Shown here: one piece after another, positions 13,901 to 23,731 of the stretch | How the letters are laid out: each line of letters starts with the position of its first letter | Numbering within the stretch: the stretch's first letter is position 1 | DNA from: Hyperoodon ampullatus | Lineage: Eukaryota; Chordata; Mammalia; Artiodactyla; Ziphiidae | NCBI GenBank assembly: GCA_949752795.1 | Contig: OX457063.1 | Coordinates: 69,649,783 to 69,713,782, forward strand | DNA length: 64,000 nt | Direction of reading: 5' to 3' | Made by a program: the position numbers and the translations under genes | Notes under the pieces: generated by a model | Databases searched by the model: none | Told to the model about the DNA's origin: nothing | The model's input: the letters and a program-made list of their open reading frames with translations, nothing else

Positions 13901-16900
13901 TGCTGCCAGTTTTGTGCGTTCTTTAGTGCAAAAGCTTTCCTTCCTAGAAGCTTTCTGAGTTATCCTCTGCTGAGCAGAATGTTTGGGATGGTGCTGTTTG
14001 TGTTTCGGACTGAGGCTGCTTGTTAGTAACAAAATGCTCAGACACATTTTGGATTTTCTCAAACCTCCAGGGGGTGCTGGTCCCACTAATCTCTGCCATT
14101 CTTTTTTCTTCTCAGTCTCCTTCCCACAAATCAAAGAGGCAGCAGCAAGAATTAATTGCGGAATTAAGAAGGCGACAAGTTAAAGATAATAGACACGTAT
14201 ATGAAGGAAAAGACGGTGCCATTGAAGATATTATCACAGGTAAAGGCTATTTTCTCATTGTGGCCCATGGAGATCCCACTGGCCTCACCGTTACTGGGCC
14301 ATTTACAGATTATGCTACCAATTTTGTCCAGGGTTTACAAGTTCTTCGGTTGATTTTATTCAGATCCAGAACTACAGAGAAACTCCATGCTAGTATTTGA
14401 AGTATATTTATAGTAGCCTGTATACTGCCTGTCAAAGAACCCCAACACTCTCTCTGAAAAAATCTCTGTTTCTCAATATCATTGGAACCCTGTAGATTTC
14501 ACCAGGGCTTCTTTTTCTAATGATGTTCCATTGTCTTAGATTTGTCACCACGCTCCATTTTCTCCCTCATGACCACTCCTACCCACCTGCCTGATTAATA
14601 ACTACTATGGACAGGACCCATACTGTACTAAGCACAGTCAACACATGTTTTTCCAACATGCTCTTTAAAAGCCTTTTTATGCACTCAAAGTAAGTGAAGG
14701 TATTAGGAAATCAGGAGCTGGTGCTTTCATGCAGATAGACCAACAGGCCAGAAGCCCGGGGTTGGGGGATGGTCATTCTCTCAGCTAGGAATGGTGCCTA
14801 ACCCAGATTGGTTCTTGTCTGATTAAGTTGTAGCCTAATGCTTTCTGCTTGAACCACTTCTTCCGAGTTTCTGCATTCCCTCTTAAAGATCAGGGCAATA
14901 ATTTGGGGCAGTGGCTACAAGTGACTTTCCTTTCATGTTTGTTGCATAGGAATACTGTTTATCAGCTTCCAAGATACTTAAAACTTCTCTTGTAGGAAAT
15001 GTTACGCAAAAGTATAGAGATTAGTAGGATGAATTCCCACGTACCCTTCACCCATGAATAGTTTTCAACTCATGGCCAATCTTGTTACACGTCTGCTTCT
15101 ACCTACTCCCCACCCCCTAACCTCTGGAATTATTTTGAAGCAAATCCAAGACATACAATTTCATCTGGAAATATTCCCACATATATCTTCAAAAGATAAG
15201 GACTCTTTAATGAAGCAAACAAGCGTACCTACAAGACCATTATCACACACCTCCAAAACTAAGAGTTCCTTAATATCAAATAGCTAGTCATTATCCACAT
15301 TTCCTCAATTGTCCTAATTTTTAAAAAATATAACTCTTAGCCTTTTAACTTCTCATTTCTTGTTAATAGCTTAGTCAGCATTGGAAATAGGGATCCCAAA
15401 CTGCCCAAATCAGATTTCTTTCATCAGCTCAGACCCAAGGAAATAAAATACGTGAATAAATCACTAAAACGGAAGTCAATAAAGAGTTCCTTGCCCAGAG
15501 TAAACCCGTGTAAGCAGTGGGATGGGTCTCTACATAGGGTGCACACGTGTTCTGTACATTTGTGCCTGCCCGTATCTGTGTTCATCCTGCAGTGGCTTGC
15601 AGATGGCTCCCAGATAAAGCTTCCTTGTTTAGCCTCTCTCCTTGCCTCTCCCACATTGAGGGAGCAGCTCTGCTATGAGCAAGAGCAGGAACAGATCTCC
15701 TTGGGTAGCACCGTTTAGCCTCAGGGCCACAGTAAGATTGACTTGTAGGTAGAGGAGCTTCCAGCCATGGCACATTAAGAACTTAGAGTGCCATTTTCAT
15801 CAGTCTGTTCTCCAGCTTAGCGACACCTGGCTTGTGAAATGTACAGTTTCTATTTGTCTGACCTGATATGCCATAGGAGGTAAATGAATATCTGTCTATG
15901 GAGCAAATTTTTTTTTCTCCTTGGACTATTTTCCATGTTCTACCCCCGACTGAGTAAAGACTGAGTAGCTCTTCTAGGCTTTATGAGCTCACTTGGGTAT
16001 ATATTGCCTTACACCCTTCCTGCTCATCTCTGCCACCCTTACCCCAGGTATGATTAACAAAGCACTAACTGTGTACTAATGCAGTAGACCTTGGCTTCTT
16101 ACTCTCTTCTGTTTGTCTTGTTTGGCTGTCGTTTTCGATGCAGTGCTGAAGACTGTGCCCTTTACTGCTCGCACCGCCAAGCGTGGCTCTCGATTTTTCT
16201 GCGAACCTGTTCTCACTGAGGAATACCATTACTAAACTGTTACTCTTTCTCACCTGATGCTCTTAAAAGGTTGCTACAGATTTTTTGACCCCTAATGACC
16301 CTCTGTTTGTGTGTCAGGGCCACCCAACATCCTAGCATGGAATTGCCATCTCCATCATGTTGTATTTTATGTTGTCTTCACACTGCATGGTTTTGCATTT
16401 CAGTCATAACTGCTTACTCACTAGCACTTTCAATACATCTATGAATCCACATGGCTGTGATGGTGTTTGTGAGTTGAATTAATACAATTACTTATAGAAA
16501 TTTTCAGAAAACGATGAGTAGAACACTTCTTTGAGAGTCAGGATTGGGACCAACTAGGTTGCTTTTAAGATTTTGGGGCTAATATCTTTGAACACAAAAT
16601 GACAGTCATTAATAACAGTAATTACTGTACCTAACATTTATTGAGCACTTAGTGTGTTTGAATAGATTTACAGATATTAAACCAGCCTTTTTGTACTCAG
16701 CATGCTTTGATAGTAAAATGAGCTGCTATACAAATTCTCAGGAATACAAGGTGCTCTAAAGTTGCAAAATGATTTGCAGAAGGAGCTGTGAACTACACAC
16801 AGCTTTAAACTGGGTCTCTCTTAACTGTCTTATATAGTCTGTAGCCATCATCCACAGTGTGATGGAGCTCATGGTACAAGCTAAACTCAGGGAGCTCTTT

Positions 16901-19852
16901 TGACCTAGAAGCCTGTATAAGCTGATATAGGCAATCTATAGCTTTATACTCACCTCTTTTCCGAGTGTCATGCCCAAATTTCAGCTATCAACAATTCCAT
17001 GTTGGAGCAAGGCTGCAAAGCAAGAAATGAGAACAAAGGCTTAGGAGCTCCCACTGTCTTATCTCATTCATGCTTCTTCACTGGTGGCTCTGTTCCATGT
17101 CAAACCCCGAGCATTTCTTCTGTGATGAGATCATATCTGGATCTGCTTCTTTGGTCAAGATGGGGGCACCAGAAATAATAACTTTCCCAAGAAGTAACTG
17201 CCTGGGCTTAGTTCTTGATGGTTAAATAAGGAACAGACTTCTCTGTAGTGCCCAGTTGATTAGAATAGCAACAAGGGAAGCACACACTCTAACTGGAGTA
17301 TGTGAAACAGCCATTGTTTGACTCCCATGCTGAGATTGACATGGAACTGGCTTCATGTTTATTCTGTGGTGTTAACTCTTCTATGAATTGCACTTGTTAT
17401 GTATGTTCCTCTGTCTCTGAAGATATCAAAGGATGTGGTGTGTTGCTGCCTGTTCTATAGTGTACTTATCCCACCAGTACTTATTAACAAGGCTAGAAAC
17501 TGTCATCTACTTGGCTACGGTTTATTGTCAGTTTTGCTGCTGAACTATTGTTCTGGAGCCAAACTTCAAAGCAGCTTGGATCTGGGTGGTCAGAGAGCTG
17601 GGTGGGAAGACATGCTCACCCTTCCCTTGTGTTCTCTAACACCTCTTGTAGTATGGCCTCCTGTTTTCTTCTTCTGTTGGCTAACATGCCCGGGAATGTT
17701 ATTCACTAAGTTGAATTGCTTTCCATTTTCATCCCATTTTTACTTAACCATCATTTTGTGTTTTTGTTTTTTTCTGTTTAGCTTTAAAGAAGAATAATAT
17801 CACTAAATTTCCAAATGTTCACTCGAGGGTAAGGATTTCTTCTAGCACACCGGTGGTGGAGGATACACAGAGCTGGCAAGCATCACTTTTTACTTAGCTT
17901 CCTCCTCTCTCTGTATGCAGATCAATGATTTCAATCTATGGCTGAGGGTAATACTGGTGAGAGTCTGACCAGGGAGAAGTCTTTGTACCTCACATTCCAA
18001 TGATGTGAGGCTGAGCCTTTCTCTTGGACTTTTTGGTCTGCTTCCATGTTCTCAAGTGTGATGGCTTGGGCACGGGTATTTGCTGATGATTATACTTGCT
18101 TTGGGTGCTAGGCTGTCCTTCCCTTTACCCCTTCTTGGCCTTCAAGTTATTCAGTTAACCCCATTTTGATCTGAAGAAATTGAGAGTAAGTCCTGGCCAG
18201 GGAATGTGATCTGTAGTCTTTGAAGAAGGATTACGGTTCTTAGAACTAATTGCTCAGAGGACTCAGGAACCACAGAACTGCAGGTCCCTGCATATCCCTA
18301 GCCAGAAATGGAATTCTGACCTCTATTTACCACTCTGGGCAAGGAAGCAAAGGCTCGAGAGGATTAGGGCATGCAAAACTATTCCTGGCTTGAATTTAGG
18401 AGTAGGGCAGAGTCACAAGATTCCAATGAGTCAGGAGCTGGTGGGGACTGTGCCTAACTGAGCACTCACTTAGCTCTGGCTTGTTTTTGCCATGTTAGAA
18501 CTTGGGCCCAGTATTGCAAGATCCTCCAGTTTTCCAAGTGAAGCCAGAAACCTTGGCTTTTATGTTAATCACCAATTTAAATAGCAGGAAACCGTATTTA
18601 AAAATTTAAGTCGGGGGCCAAATATTCTGTGGACCAGGTATGGCCCATCCATTTTCAATCTGAGTAGGTGAAGGGATTAAAAAGATTAAATCTGTTTTAA
18701 TTCTGTTATTTGTGTTTCCCTTTCTAAAGGTAAGACTGTTTCTAAACAGAGATCAACAATACTAAGTTAATGAAAGGGAAATACAAACTAATTAAACAAA
18801 ACAAGGGGGAAAAGTATGAAGCCTGCTTTATTTTTCTTTTCACCATGTCCTGACTCCATTAAATGGAGGCTACCTGCTGGCTAGGCTACCTGCCTTATTC
18901 ATCAAGAAAGCATGCTTTCACACTAAGAGTGCTTACGTATACTAAAATTCATCCTGTCCATCTCACTTCATCCCTCTAGAACAATGCCTGCTTGAAATGA
19001 TGTGCAGTGGTTGATTCATTCATTCAACAAGGCATTTTGTTGTCGTCAGTTAGGCATCCTGCTGTTCATTGGCAGTACAAATTGGAGAATCTGGAGGGCC
19101 CATACCACCTTGCCCCTCTAATGAAAAACAAAAAATCTTGGGTGGCAGCAAAGAATGTTCAGGAATGGAGTGTTATTTTGATTTAGTGATTACTTTTATT
19201 CAGTGGTTGAGTATTATGTTTCTAATTCGCAAAATAAAAATCTGACTTCAGCTAATTTTAATGGAATAAAAATAATAGAAGCTGTGTCTGCAAACTAAGC
19301 ATAAGTTCCTTCCTTGATAAAAATTTCAGATAAGACAGGGCAGTCTGTTTCATTAGTTTTGCAGTTTAAAATTCATTGCAGTTGTTGTTGGTATTCAGGT
19401 TTCCGGAAAGAAAAATAACTACTAAGCAATAGCTATTTCCAACGGAAGAAACATTTCAAAGTAAGACTTCAGCTAGACTCTCTGGCCAGTGACAGAAGCA
19501 GTCTCTCATATAGTTTTCTAAAAGAGCCCAGAATCACACCAGTATTACATGCTGTTTTGTTTGACTGTAAATACTGAGAGCAAAGTACATGTTTTTGGCT
19601 CAGATTCTCAATGAGTTTGAAGGGCCCATTAGCTGACTCTTCTACACAAGCTGCTTTGATTGGCTGCCAGCTGGCCTTTGTCTTGCTTAGAAACATGATA
19701 TTAAAGGTTGCACTTCTCTTATTGGTGCTCTCCTCTTCACAGATCTTAGAAACCAACCATACAGACGAGCCGATGCGGTGAGGAGAAGTGTCAGGCGGCG
19801 CTTTGATGATCAGAACTTGCGTTCTGTTAATGGTGCCGAAATAACCATGTGA
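1864..19852 (+). CDS. FMNL2: FMNL2 (formin-like protein 2), 3' part: FH2 domain and DAD tail
   Basis: Diaphanous-related formin that nucleates and elongates unbranched actin filaments at the cell cortex (lamellipodia, filopodia, junctions), with autoinhibition relieved by Rho-family GTPases; this role is family knowledge. Ten constitutive coding exons plus alternative ends are visible: 1864-1988, 2631-2833, 4267-4501, 5573-5641, 5762-5842, 7142-7271, 9604-9767, 10910-11011, 13312-13410, 14116-14239, then 16144-16235, 17782-17897 or 19743-19852. Exon phases join without a frameshift into about 480 residues. The product begins at the FH2 boundary ([15 protein letters not shown]), carries the FH2 signature [16 protein letters not shown], a coiled region ([20 protein letters not shown]) and the DAD core DGAIEDIIT. 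The first visible exon starts with two bases of a split codon, so the FH1 and N-terminal exons lie upstream. FMNL2 is favoured over FMNL1/3 from remembered sequence; an alignment would settle paralogy. Confidence 0.96.
2631..2833 (+). CDS. FMNL2: FMNL2 exon: FH2 domain
   Basis: Acceptor ctctctaacccag, then GAC TTA AAT GTA GAT GAA. It encodes [17 protein letters not shown] through [11 protein letters not shown] plus two bases of the Val codon (203 nt). The region includes the conserved [16 protein letters not shown] helix of FH2. The donor is CATGT|GTAAGT; the next exon supplies A to complete Val. Confidence 0.97.
4267..4501 (+). CDS. FMNL2: FMNL2 exon: FH2 domain
   Basis: Acceptor cttcag, then A|TTT GAC TTG AAG. 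It encodes [20 protein letters not shown] through [16 protein letters not shown], ending CCT|GTGAGT (235 nt). The helical [13 protein letters not shown] stretch is typical of the FH2 knob region. Confidence 0.97.
5573..5641 (+). CDS. FMNL2: FMNL2 exon: FH2 domain, with GC donor
   Basis: Exactly 23 codons encoding [23 protein letters not shown]. The acceptor is tggaatctag. The donor is GAG|GCAAGT: it matches consensus at every position except C for T at +2, so the 120-bp intron 5642-5761 is a GC-AG intron. Confidence 0.95.
5762..5842 (+). CDS. FMNL2: FMNL2 exon: FH2 GNYMN signature
   Basis: 27 codons encoding [33 protein letters not shown] is the most conserved FH2 motif and fixes the family. 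Acceptor tttctttgcag; donor CTG|GTGAGT. Confidence 0.97.
7142..7271 (+). CDS. FMNL2: FMNL2 exon: FH2 domain
   Basis: Starts CTC TTA GAT ACA AAG after ttggttttcag. It encodes [20 protein letters not shown] through [12 protein letters not shown] plus one base (130 nt). Donor TCAG|GTACTT. Confidence 0.97.
7700..7905 (-). mobile_element. MIR SINE
   Basis: gatgaaaaaactgacatttt ... cttgcccaaggtcacatggg: minus-sense MIR core. Confidence 0.78.
9240..9450 (+). mobile_element. MIR SINE
   Basis: ctctgccacttcctagctgt ... agtgcttgatggtgagcact: plus-sense MIR within an FMNL2 intron. Confidence 0.8.
9604..9767 (+). CDS. FMNL2: FMNL2 exon: FH2 domain
   Basis: Acceptor ctctacttcag, then TC TCC CTT GAA, completing a Val codon. 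It encodes [20 protein letters not shown] through [13 protein letters not shown] (164 nt), ending CAG|GTGAGT. A CHR SINE lies 120 bp downstream in the intron. Confidence 0.97.
9888..10095 (-). mobile_element. CHR-2 tRNA-derived SINE
   Basis: T-run then gcggtacgcgggcctctcac, ending ccaccagggaagcccc. Flanked by GGGTAGATTCCTT and GGGTAGATTTCTT, a 13-bp target-site duplication with one mismatch. It lies in an FMNL2 intron, antisense to the gene. Confidence 0.92.
10686..10703. repeat. (TG)n microsatellite
   Basis: About nine GT units in an FMNL2 intron, 200 bp before the exon at 10910. Confidence 0.9.
10910..11011 (+). CDS. FMNL2: FMNL2 exon: FH2 C-terminal helices
   Basis: 34 codons running from [20 protein letters not shown] through [14 protein letters not shown]. 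Acceptor gcttcttcacag; donor [17 protein letters not shown] and [12 protein letters not shown] are typical FH2 C-terminal sequence. Confidence 0.97.
13312..13410 (+). CDS. FMNL2: FMNL2 exon: coiled region after FH2
   Basis: 33 codons encoding [33 protein letters not shown], a charged helix or coiled coil linking FH2 to the DAD. Acceptor gattttacccag; donor AAG|GTGAGG. Confidence 0.97.
14116..14239 (+). CDS. FMNL2: FMNL2 exon: basic linker and DAD core
   Basis: Encodes [41 protein letters not shown] plus one G (124 nt). DGAIEDIIT is the amphipathic DAD core that binds the N-terminal DID to keep the formin closed. The trailing G is completed by any of three downstream exons (TG, CT or AT, giving Val, Ala or Asp), so this exon is the branch point for the C-terminal isoforms. 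Donor ACAG|GTAAAG. Confidence 0.97.
15005..15320. mobile_element. Ancient L1 3'-UTR-like segment
   Basis: cccttcacccatgaatagtt ... gaagcaaatccaagacatac ... ttcctcaattgtcctaattt resembles mammalian L1M 3' UTRs. Subfamily and orientation uncertain. Confidence 0.55.
16144..16235 (+). CDS. FMNL2: FMNL2 alternative C-terminal exon (VLKTVPF...EEYHY)
   Basis: Acceptor gttttcgatgcag, then TG CTG AAG. Joined to the preceding G it reads [34 protein letters not shown]. It recreates the basic DAD half ([11 protein letters not shown]) and a tyrosine-rich end. I recall this tail from FMNL-family isoforms. It is the first of three phase-compatible 3' coding exons and gives a tail six residues shorter than the 19743-19852 version. 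No strong donor follows the stop, so it is probably terminal, with an ATTAAA at 16676-16681 as one possible poly(A) signal; that part is inference. Confidence 0.88.
17782..17897 (+). CDS. FMNL2: FMNL2 alternative C-terminal exon ([10 protein letters not shown]...)
   Basis: Acceptor ttttctgtttag, then CT TTA AAG AAG. It reads [42 protein letters not shown] at 17895-17897. It lacks the arginine cluster of the other two tails. A good internal donor (CGAGG|GTAAGG, 17829) could make it a 47-nt cassette ending at 17828; joined to 19743 that shifts the frame and ends [16 protein letters not shown]. The exon matches an FMNL2 tail I recall, although the final WQASLFT may be lineage-specific. Confidence 0.82.
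19743..19852 (+). CDS. FMNL2: FMNL2 alternative C-terminal exon (DLRNQPY...EITM)
   Basis: Acceptor ctcctcttcacag, then AT CTT AGA AAC. It reads [40 protein letters not shown] (TGA 19850-19852). The [13 protein letters not shown] cluster is the classic basic DAD extension. It is the exon physically joined to the 2-kb 3' UTR and so to the distal poly(A) site. Confidence 0.93.
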
Positions 19853-21825
19853 ACCTGAGACCTGCCTGTATGAATAGAGGGTGTGTGTGAATGAAACTGA
19901 CCATGTGAACTTTATGTGCTATCATTTAACTGCAGCCTTGAACATAGATGAAAATATTCTAAGGGCTCAGATTTAGCAAACACATAGGAATTTTAAAATG
20001 ATGGGCTCTCCTTTCAACCTTTGTTAACAAGTGCCTAAAAGTGGAAGTACCTGCTCAGATTAATCAAAGCAATAGGATTTGATTTGATTAGGTATCTTTT
20101 TACACCAGTGTGTTATTCAATTTTTAACCAAAATGTAAAATTCATATTACATTCATTACCTGCCATTGTGATTCTCCCATGATGGCCCACCCTGGTTTCC
20201 TGATAAGTTGTAAATAACATGGATGCATCTGCTGTGGGCTTCCTTTGCTGAGATGTCTTTTAAGGAGTTAATTTTGTGTTTCAGCCATACCCATCAACTT
20301 GGTATTTTTAAGGGCTTGCAACGTGGAAGAAGGAAAAAGTCACACGATAAACTCCTTCTGTCCATAACCAAGCCCCAGCAAAGTACAAACATGATGTTAT
20401 TGCAGTGGCACAGAATCAGTCAACTCGTTTCACATTCTGCTTCTGTGCTGGGGTACGATGCCCTGTGAGAGACATTCATTGGTATGAATGCGATGATATG
20501 ATGGCACACAGATGTTGTATAAGACTTTATTTGCAGTACTGTGTTCTTCAGCTAGAGGCAGCTTTTAAAAAATAATGCAAATGTTAATTAATTAGCACTA
20601 AAACTAACATCTCAGTAATCAGTATTAGGATTTCTGAGGACCATTTTGGGTCAATCCTGAGAATAGAAATCAGTGCCTTGCTAGCCAGGGAGAGGTTCAC
20701 TAGCTCTATCAACAAGCATTTAAGATTACTTCTGCTAGCAGAGTAGTGTTAGAATCCTGGCCTTATTATCCTGACAATCGGCAGGGTTGTTTCCCCCCCA
20801 CCCCCCTTCTTTTTGTAGACTGGAGAAGATGTATTTGGCATCGTATATCAAAGCTAAAAATTCTTGCATTTCCAAGATTACATTATGGGGGATTACAATT
20901 AAATTTCTGAAATACATCAGGATTAAGTTTAAGTGATATGTAATGGGACTAAATGGCCAACAAAGCCACTGCTATTTTTCCTTCCTCTCTGGCAGGGCAC
21001 TTGATCCATTCCAAAGTCAAAAACTGGACTGAAGCTAATTTGTACTTTTCATAATATACATTCTGCTTCTGGCTTACCTTTTGGTACATGACATCAATAT
21101 ATTAATTGTAAAGTTTATTGTATAGTATTTAACCACTGAATTTCTTATTTTGTTGTGCTTATGTGAACTCTGGTGAAGGTCCCATTTTCCTTGGATAATG
21201 TGTAGTTATATATCTCTTTTTAAATGTACAGATATTTTGCTATAAGATTGGTGCAGTTTTTTATGGTTTTTACACTTCTCTTTAATTCCCACCTAAGCCT
21301 CTGGGGTAATATTGTAAATATTGTTTAAAAATGCATCAGCCTATGCTATACAATCTGAATGTTATTTTAACTTATAGGGTTTTTTTTTTAATATATATTT
21401 AACTACAAGGACAGTTTAGGGATCAGTTACTACATTTTCACTTTAGCATATTTACAGAAAGTTTAAACTGCCACCTGCTAGCACATTTTCATAATGTGTA
21501 CGTTAAAAAAGAACATGCCAAGATTTTGTCTGACTCAACATTCATTTTGATGAAAAAAGCAATTTGACCATAAGATATAACACAAATAGGTGGTCCTTCA
21601 CCACAAAGCAGCTATTTTCCAAAGCTCAATACTGATGAACATATGTTAAAATAACTGCCTATTTATTAATCTACAAATAGACAGTAATGTTGGCATGCTC
21701 TTTTCTGTTTGTTAATGGGCCTGCTTCTTAGCAATATTAGAAATGTTTTATAAAAGCAGTTCATGTTACTTTTCTGGTCTTTTCATGGCATATGAGCAAA
21801 TAAACTATTTACACTACTATCCTGT
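19853..21825 (+). other. FMNL2: FMNL2 3' UTR
   Basis: AT-rich, free of recognisable repeats, with no long open frame. It holds Pumilio-like TGTAAATA words near 20208 and 21314 and ends just after an AATAAA at 21799-21804. A T/G-rich stretch (tttaggggg and following) lies at about 21855. The 3' end is inferred from the hexamer. Confidence 0.7.
21799..21804 (+). terminator. FMNL2: Likely FMNL2 poly(A) signal AATAAA
   Basis: Canonical AATAAA in gagcaaataaac, followed within about 60 bases by T/G-rich sequence. It is the only clean canonical hexamer I noticed before the Tigger element at 22490, which carries its own AATAAA at 22527-22532. Confidence 0.6.
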
Positions 21826-22489
21826 AATATGCTGCAGTCTTTCAATGTTATATTTTAGGGGGTTTTATGTACACTCTTATCTTCTAGAAACAAACAGGTA
21901 TGTCTTGCTGCTTGAATTCATAACCTAAATATACTTGGTAAGTTTTAAGAAAAACCCCTCCCTCTACAAACTCTGGATCACTTGCTGTATGGAACGTAGG
22001 AACCAAATAGATTTTATTTGATAGTATTGAGTATTTTAGTGTTGAGATTTAGTATCTCCAAAAACCTAGTTATGAATTTATTACTTCCAGAGAAATAGCA
22101 CTCTTTTTTGGTGAGATATTGCGTCTCTCCACATTTGTTGTAATGAGGATGTTGCATATACACAGGCTACACGTGGACTGCACGGAAGTACCAAGCATCT
22201 GACCACATTGGTTGGCAAGGTAAATACAAGCCGTGTGATCCACTGCACACACATACTGGTATCTGTAATAACTCCAAGTTATCAGAAAAGTTTAGTATAT
22301 TCTCCTTAGTATATTCATTTAGTATTTTTTTTAGGGAAGCAAAGAAATTTGTAATTTATTTTAGGAAACAGTCCAAGTGGTTAAAAACAACTTATTTAGA
22401 GGGGCGTAAATCAGTCTTTTAAGGAATTATTGTTGCATTTAGGTCTTTGTTCCCAATTCAGTGCTCTTTCCACAGTTACACAATGTACA

Positions 22490-22755
22490 GGCATGCCTTG
22501 TTTTACAGCGTTCGCATTTTTGTTTTAATAAATTGAAGGTTTGTGGCAACCCTATGTTATCAGATGATGGTTAGCGTTTTTAAGCAATAAATTATTCCTT
22601 AATTAAGGCATGTAATTGTTTTTTAGACATAATGCTATTGTACATGTAATGGACTATAGACTACAGTACAGTGTAAACATAACTCTTATGCACAAGAAAA
22701 CCAAACATTTTGAGTGATTTGCTTTATTGTGATATCCCCAAGGTAGACTTATAGT
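22490..22755 (-). mobile_element. Tigger1-type (TcMar-Tigger) MITE
   Basis: Starts acaggcatgccttgttttac and ends near gctttattgtgatatcccc, the two Tigger1 termini joined by an internal deletion. Internal words gacataatgctattgtacat and cagtgtaaacataact match the consensus as I remember it. No transposase remains. Confidence 0.8.
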
Positions 22756-22965
22756 TGAAGCTTTATTTTTATAAGGGAAAAAAGTTAAATTTTGCAGTTA
22801 GTAAGACTGCAAACATTGTTTTTTGTACCAGGAGAAGTGCCTCATGGTAAAGGAAGTAAGATACTTAATATGCTACAAATTCAGAATGTTTCAAACCCAA
22901 ACTACAGGAAGGTCAAACGAAGTGGATATGGTTGGGTTTGGACATCTTTTATCAGCAGCACCCCC

Positions 22966-23100
22966 GGTTTTTTTTTTTCTTTGGTTGTGTTGTGTGGCTT
23001 GTGGGATCTTAGTTCCCCAACCAGATATTGTTTTATGAACCCAGGCCCCCTGCAGTGAAAAGCATGGAGTCCTAACCACTGGACAGTCAGGGAATTCCCA
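22966..23100 (-). mobile_element. CHR-type SINE, short
   Basis: Minus-sense tRNA-derived SINE (cttgtgggatcttagttccc ... cactggacagtcagggaatt). CAGCACCC on both sides is the probable duplication. Confidence 0.85.
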
Positions 23101-23725
23101 GCACCCATTTTAAAAGATATTTCCTAATAACTCAGAGTTAAGCCCATTTGTTTCCCTCTCCCAGTCTTTGTGACTAAAAATATAAATCTTAACCCACTAA
23201 AAGTCACTGCAATGACACTGCAATCAATGTTCGGTGACCCTGCTGACTCAGCAATGCTCAGTAGATGACGGAACTTGATATCACTGACTTCGTTGGTTCA
23301 ACGTATTGGATTTTGTAGAATTACCTAATTTTACACTGTAATACTTTCATAATATTAGCTGTATAATTCACATCTATTAATTTTAAATTTGATAATGAAA
23401 TTCTTAGCCCTAATTTGTTTTTATCAGAAATGTGTGCACAGGTGAATATACTATCAGCCTACTTCATACCAAAGGATTAATCTTCCATTTTTTCTAAATA
23501 CCCCATCTATTCAAGAAAAAACTTGAAGAAACAAATGTGTGAATGAAGGTTGACAAACTTTTCTTTGATCTTTTTATAGAGAAAAGCAAATATTACACTG
23601 AGAAAACAGAATGTGGGCATCTATCATCGTACAGCACAGAACTGCTGCATATGACAGTGCTTAAAGGAAAAAGCTGACACAAATCCAACTTAGTAAGAGA
23701 TGCCATTTTTTTCTAATAAATTATA

Positions 23726-23731
23726 TTTATT
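23726..23731 (-). terminator. PRPF40A: Likely distal PRPF40A poly(A) signal
   Basis: AATAAA on the minus strand (tttatt on +), followed in minus sense by G/T-rich TTGGATTTGTGTC about 40-50 bases on, a good downstream element. A plus-strand AATAAA lies at 23715-23720, so the site is hexamer-dense on both strands. Confidence 0.6.

Larger units (their letters stand above)
9768..14115 (+). other. FMNL2: FMNL2 introns 9768-10909, 11012-13311, 13411-14115
   Basis: The first intron carries a CHR-2 SINE (9888-10095) and a (TG)n microsatellite (10686-10703). The GC-rich second intron (11012-13311) has several open frames on both strands but none with splice-site or codon support. Nothing else was recognised. 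Confidence 0.7.
14240..19742 (+). other. FMNL2: FMNL2 intron region containing the alternative 3' exons
   Basis: Between 14239 and 19743, apart from the exons at 16144 and 17782. It holds an ancient L1 3'-UTR-like segment (about 15005-15320, cccttcacccatgaatagtt) and a MIR-like patch near 16600-16740. Weak poly(A)-like words that could serve the alternative ends are ATTAAA at 16676 and AATAAA near 19231. Confidence 0.6.
21826..23704. other. Intergenic gap between convergent FMNL2 and PRPF40A
   Basis: About 1.9 kb between the inferred poly(A) sites. It contains a Tigger-type MITE (22490-22755) and a CHR-type SINE (22966-23100); the remainder is AT-rich unique sequence. No gene was found. Confidence 0.65.

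Noticed and set aside
16065..16253. 62-residue minus-strand open frame.
   Set aside because: Shadow of the FMNL2 exon at 16144-16235, which has the acceptor and matching phase on the plus strand.
17399..17797. 132-residue plus-strand open frame.
   Set aside because: Intronic, ends just inside the alternative FMNL2 exon in a different frame, with hydrophobic low-complexity content from T-rich sequence.
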